A stretch of DNA of 25,250 nt from Bacteroidales bacterium UBA3630 (GTDB lineage: Bacteria; Bacteroidota; Bacteroidia; Bacteroidales; P3), in the NCBI GenBank assembly GCA_002373995.1, contig DFLB01000005.1, forward strand, positions 2,683 through 27,932, in the 5' to 3' direction. A program made the translations under genes and the position numbers. Below, piece after piece: positions 22,010 to 25,250 of this stretch (position 1 is its first letter; every line of letters begins with the position of its first letter). The notes under the pieces were generated by a model. That model saw only the letters and a list, made by a program, of their open reading frames with translations. It had not been told where the DNA came from and made no database searches.

Positions 22010-23890
22010 ATGAAGAAAGAACTGCGCGAAAAGAATATCTACTCATACATGGTGCTGAAGATGCTACTTGCCTTCGGAGCCTTGTTGCTGATGCAGACAG
22101 CCTTCTACGCAGCCAACAGCCATATCCTGCGTCCCGAAAGCGCAAGCGAGTGGGGCGGCATAGTGCTTGGCAACGTGGTGTTCGGCATGGCCACCACCAC
22201 CACCTTCCTGCTGCCGTGGTTTCTCATGATGCTGCTGCCCCTGCGGGCGAGGTGGAGCAAATGGTACCGCACGGTGAGCGAGGTGCTGTACATAGTGGCA
22301 GTGCTGGTCATGATAGTGCCGCGCGGTGTCAACGGAGCCTACTACCAGTACACCTACCGGTTGCTGAGCGACGAGATATTTTCCTACCTTGGCATCAGCG
22401 GACAGATGGGCGCGCTGGCGCCGCATTTTGCGATAGACTTCTGGTATGCCTGGATAGTGCCGCTGGCAGTCTTCATCCTGTTTCTGGTGCTCAACAGCGG
22501 CATCCGCCTGGCGCCCCGCGAGTCACAGCGCCCGAGTTTTGTCAACGACATGATAGGCTCAGCAGTGAGCGGCGTGGTGGTATGGTTTTTGATGCGAGGA
22601 GGATTTGGAGCATTCATCGAGACAGCCGATGCAGCCCACTTTGCCCAGCCCAAGAACATGGCCCTTGTCAACAACGACTCATACAACATACTGCGCACGC
22701 TGTTCGCTCCCGACCTGGAGGAGAAGCACTATATGGACAGCGACGAGGCGCAGGCAGTCTTTCCGGCACGCCAGTATCCGAACGTTGCGGAAAGCGACAG
22801 CGTGCGGCCGCGGCGCAACATTGTGCTGATAGTGGTGGAAAGCCTTGGGCAGGAGTTCATGGGCTGCTACAACACGCAGGCAGATGCGGACACAAGGACA
22901 CCATTCCTCGACTCGATAGCGCGCTACAGCACCCTCTACGACGGCAGGGCTAACGGCAAGAAGAGCATCGAGGGCATCACGGCCATCAACACCGGCATAC
23001 CGAACCTGATGGACCGACCGTTGACCAACTCGGTGTACGACAGCAACCGATACACCGGCCTGCCGGCCATGATGAAGCGCCACGGATACCACACGGCCTT
23101 TTTCCACGGCACGTACAACGGCGTGATGGGCTTCGACCGCACGTGCAAGCGCATTGGTTTCGACGAGTATCTGGGGAAGGACGAGTATGAGGCCGAGGGG
23201 CTTGGCAGCGAGAGCGACTATGACGGAGCGTGGGGTATCCTCGACGAGCCATTCCTGCAATACACCGCCCGACGTATAGGCACCTACAGCGAACCTTTTT
23301 TTGCGGAGGTGTTTACGGTCAGCTCGCATCACCCCTACCCTATGCCGGAAGAATATCGCGAACGCTTCCGGGAGGGGCGTCATCCGATATTGAAATGCGT
23401 GGAGTATACGGACTATGCGCTGCGCCGTTTTTTTGACGAGGCGCGGCGTCAGCCTTGGTATGCCAACACCCTCTTCATCATCACCGGCGACCACAGCGGC
23501 CACGGGCTGAGTCCAGAGTATAACGACTACGACGGGTGGTACCGCATACCGATGATGGTCTATGACCCACAGCACCCCGAGGGGAGGCGGGAGCCGACCA
23601 TTGTGCAGCAGACGGACATATACCCCACGCTGGCCGACTGGCTTGGGGCGGAAGAAGAGATAGTGTGCTTTGGGCACAGCCTGATGCGCGGCGAAGGGGG
23701 CTGGCAGGTATACTACGGCAATGGATATTACTGCATGGTGGCCAACAACGCTGTGGCACCCGAGGTGCACGACATCAGCGTCGTCTGTGGCGACTACGAG
23801 GAGGGGCGCCCGGAGCACCTGCGCTTCCTGCGGGCCCTCATACAGCAATACAACAGCATGATTATCAACAATAAACTCACAATAAAATGA
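22010..23890 (+). CDS. LTA synthase-like sulfatase-fold phosphotransferase
   Basis: The 626-residue protein has about five N-terminal membrane segments (within 12-200) followed by an exported alkaline-phosphatase/sulfatase domain (about 265-580). Metal and catalytic residues of LtaS-type enzymes are visible: VVESLG (E277), GKKSIEGI with a candidate nucleophile S319 where LtaS has Thr, GAWGILDE, SSHHPY (H440/H441) and GDHSGH (D494, H495). The family moves phosphoglycerol or phosphoethanolamine groups from phospholipid to an acceptor outside the inner membrane, or hydrolyses such groups. As Gram-negative Bacteroidota lack LTA, the acceptor is probably another envelope glycan or lipid. It starts five bases after gldB and overlaps the DAG kinase by ATGA. 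Confidence 0.9.
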   Translation: MKKELREKNIYSYMVLKMLLAFGALLLMQTAFYAANSHILRPESASEWGGIVLGNVVFGMATTTTFLLPWFLMMLLPLRARWSKWYRTVSEVLYIVAVLVMIVPRGVNGAYYQYTYRLLSDEIFSYLGISGQMGALAPHFAIDFWYAWIVPLAVFILFLVLNSGIRLAPRESQRPSFVNDMIGSAVSGVVVWFLMRGGFGAFIETADAAHFAQPKNMALVNNDSYNILRTLFAPDLEEKHYMDSDEAQAVFPARQYPNVAESDSVRPRRNIVLIVVESLGQEFMGCYNTQADADTRTPFLDSIARYSTLYDGRANGKKSIEGITAINTGIPNLMDRPLTNSVYDSNRYTGLPAMMKRHGYHTAFFHGTYNGVMGFDRTCKRIGFDEYLGKDEYEAEGLGSESDYDGAWGILDEPFLQYTARRIGTYSEPFFAEVFTVSSHHPYPMPEEYRERFREGRHPILKCVEYTDYALRRFFDEARRQPWYANTLFIITGDHSGHGLSPEYNDYDGWYRIPMMVYDPQHPEGRREPTIVQQTDIYPTLADWLGAEEEIVCFGHSLMRGEGGWQVYYGNGYYCMVANNAVAPEVHDISVVCGDYEEGRPEHLRFLRALIQQYNSMIINNKLTIK

Positions 23891-24828
23891 AGACTAAAAC
23901 ACTTATTGTTGTCAATCCTATTTCCGGCATAGGCCGGCAGAAACAGATAGAGCGACTGCTCAAACAGAACCTCAACCACGACCTTTTCGAGTATGAGGTG
24001 CGGTACACGGAGTATATACACCACGGCCGCGAGATAGCACGCGAAGCAGCGGAGAAGGGCTACGATTGTGTGGTGGCTGTTGGTGGGGACGGCTCGGTGA
24101 ACGATGTGGTGCAGGGGCTGAAGGGCAGCGAGACGCGGCTGGGGATAATACCGTGCGGCAGCGGCAACGGTCTGGCGCGCTCGCTGAAGCTGCCGCTGCA
24201 GCCGTGGCTTGCCATCCGCGTGCTCAACCAGCAGTATGAGCAGACGATAGACTCGATTGTGATCAACGACAAGTATATCTGCGTGAACGCGGCCGGTTGC
24301 GGCTATGATGCCTATATAGCGCGCATGATGCAGGCTGCCAAGACGCGCGGCCTGGCGGCGTATACGAACTTGGTGCTGCGCGAGTATGACCGCTACAAGT
24401 GTTCGGACTACCACCTGGTTATCAATGGCCGTGATTATCAACGCACAGCGTGGTTTATAGCCGTGGCCAACAGCCGCCAGTTTGGATACAACCTTGCGGT
24501 GGCGCCCAAGGCCAAGCTTGACGACGGGTTGATAGATGTGTCGATTATCGACAAGGTGCCCCTCGACCACGTGCCTATCACTGCGCCGCTGGCTTTCACG
24601 AACCATCTGGACCTGTCGCAGCACGTGGAGATGTTCCGCACGTCGGAGGTGCTGATTGAGGGCAACTTGGACAAGTGGGTCAACATAGACGGCGAGGGTG
24701 AGAACATTGGGAATACGGTGCACTTTGTCAACCATCCCAAGTCGGTGAAGATATACGCACGCGATGTGAAGCAGGCCCTGATAGTACGCGCCCCGGACGG
24801 TGCCCCACTGACACTGCCGAGGATATGA
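23887..24828 (+). CDS. Diacylglycerol/lipid kinase (DagK family)
   Basis: The 313-residue soluble protein belongs to the DAGK catalytic-domain family, which phosphorylates diacylglycerol or related lipids with ATP. Landmarks are VVNPISG (8-14), the nucleotide loop VGGDGSVNDVV (65-75), IPCGSGNGLARSL (88-100; GTGND in many relatives), NAAGCGYDA, and VAPKAKLDDGLIDV with the acidic D-D-G-L motif of the metal site. It overlaps the LTA synthase-like gene and the SUI1 gene by four bases each. A kinase that converts diacylglycerol to phosphatidic acid would recycle the by-product of the preceding enzyme; that link is inferred from context. Sphingoid-base substrates cannot be ruled out in Bacteroidota. 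Confidence 0.9.
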   Translation: MKTKTLIVVNPISGIGRQKQIERLLKQNLNHDLFEYEVRYTEYIHHGREIAREAAEKGYDCVVAVGGDGSVNDVVQGLKGSETRLGIIPCGSGNGLARSLKLPLQPWLAIRVLNQQYEQTIDSIVINDKYICVNAAGCGYDAYIARMMQAAKTRGLAAYTNLVLREYDRYKCSDYHLVINGRDYQRTAWFIAVANSRQFGYNLAVAPKAKLDDGLIDVSIIDKVPLDHVPITAPLAFTNHLDLSQHVEMFRTSEVLIEGNLDKWVNIDGEGENIGNTVHFVNHPKSVKIYARDVKQALIVRAPDGAPLTLPRI

Positions 24829-25151
24829 GCAAGAAGAGGCCAGTGGGTGTGGTGTATAGCACCAATCCGGACTATGAATACCAGTATGACGAGGAGCCGG
24901 AGGCAGAGACATTGGCTCCGGAACGCCAGCGTTTGAGTGTGCGCATAGACCGTCACCACCGCGGCGGCAAGACGGTCACGCTGGTCACGGGTTTTGTAGG
25001 CAGCGAGGATGATTTGCAGGATTTGTGCCGAGAGTTGAAGGGGAAGTGTGGCGTGGGCGGTGCGGCCAAGGATGGCGAAATCATTATACAGGGGGACCAG
25101 CAGGAGAAGGTGCGTTCTGTGCTTGGCGCGATGGGTTTCAGGTTGAGGTAG
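24825..25151 (+). CDS. SUI1/eIF1-like translation factor (YciH type)
   Basis: The 108-residue protein has a charged N-terminal segment (about 1-35) and a SUI1 domain (about 36-107): RIDRHHRGGKTVTLVTGF, DLQDLCRELKGKCGVGGAAK, DGEIIIQGDQQEKVRSVLGAMGF. The family includes eukaryotic eIF1 and bacterial YciH, thought to bind the 30S subunit and influence start-site fidelity; its role in Bacteroidota is not established. It is the last gene of the operon, overlapping the DAG kinase by ATGA, and a terminator follows 19 bases after its stop. Confidence 0.93.
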   Translation: MSKKRPVGVVYSTNPDYEYQYDEEPEAETLAPERQRLSVRIDRHHRGGKTVTLVTGFVGSEDDLQDLCRELKGKCGVGGAAKDGEIIIQGDQQEKVRSVLGAMGFRLR

Positions 25152-25170
25152 TCTCGCAGCTGAAACAATA

Positions 25171-25206
25171 GCATCCCGATAGATAAATCTATTGGGATGC
25201 TTTTTT
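25171..25206 (+). terminator. Terminator of the envelope operon
   Basis: GCATCCCGATAGA (25171-25183) pairs with TCTATTGGGATGC (25188-25200), 13 pairs with one G-T, around a TAAA loop, followed by six T. Confidence 0.95.
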
Positions 25207-25231
25207 CGTTATAGCGGTTGTGCTGTGGATG

Positions 25232-25250
25232 TGCTTAGGATATGCTTAGG
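25232..25250 (+). repeat. GCTTAGGATATGCTTAGG repeat at window edge
   Basis: The 18-base sequence is identical to part of the tract at 8416-8490 and runs off the end of the window, so the tract probably continues. Confidence 0.75.

Overview
The window looks like chromosomal DNA from a GC-rich member of the Bacteroidota, most likely Bacteroidales; the family cannot be fixed from this stretch. The evidence is: promoters of the Bacteroides type (TTTG, about 20 bases, TAnnTTTG), starts without clear Shine-Dalgarno sequences, proteins with type IX secretion (T9SS) sorting domains of both the 'Por secretion tail' and 'gliding motility-associated C-terminal' kinds, a GldB lipoprotein, a DUF349 protein and a carboxypeptidase-regulatory-like secreted protein. 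Every convincing gene lies on the + strand. No phage, insertion sequence or CRISPR array was seen.

Layout. 1-2668: the 3' part of alaS, a small unknown protein and a rho-independent terminator. 2729-6081: a secreted CarboxypepD_reg-like protein, tgt, and a pyridoxamine-kinase-like PfkB kinase. 6197-8373: two tandem paralogous secreted proteins of an unrecognised family; only the first has a repeat domain and a T9SS tail. 8593-9738: a membrane glycosyltransferase family 2 protein. 9886-11941: an ECF sigma factor overlapping a probable outer-membrane barrel gene, then a GNAT acetyltransferase. 11942-12505: repeats, a tRNA-Arg(ACG) with its own promoter, and a strong terminator. 12563-17082: a 1250-residue T9SS type B cargo protein overlapping a UspA-like gene. 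17156-17944: an SPFH/prohibitin-like membrane protein. 18119-25151: a tight six-gene run (DUF349, GT90 glycosyltransferase, gldB, LTA-synthase-like sulfatase-fold enzyme, diacylglycerol kinase, SUI1/eIF1-like factor) with a promoter at the front and a hairpin terminator at the end.

How the genes may work together. The last operon combines enzymes that plausibly act on envelope lipid and glycan (GT90, phosphoglycerol-transferase-like, DAG kinase) with a gliding/T9SS lipoprotein. A phosphoglycerol transferase would release diacylglycerol that the kinase could recycle; this is inference.

The most distinctive feature is the number of short degenerate repeat families. They fill intergenic spaces, sit directly after several stop codons, form the whole leader of the sigma-factor gene and, in at least two places (alaS and tgt), appear inside coding sequence in frame. 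In tgt the repeat-derived residues lie where the zinc cysteines of the E. coli-type enzyme would be.
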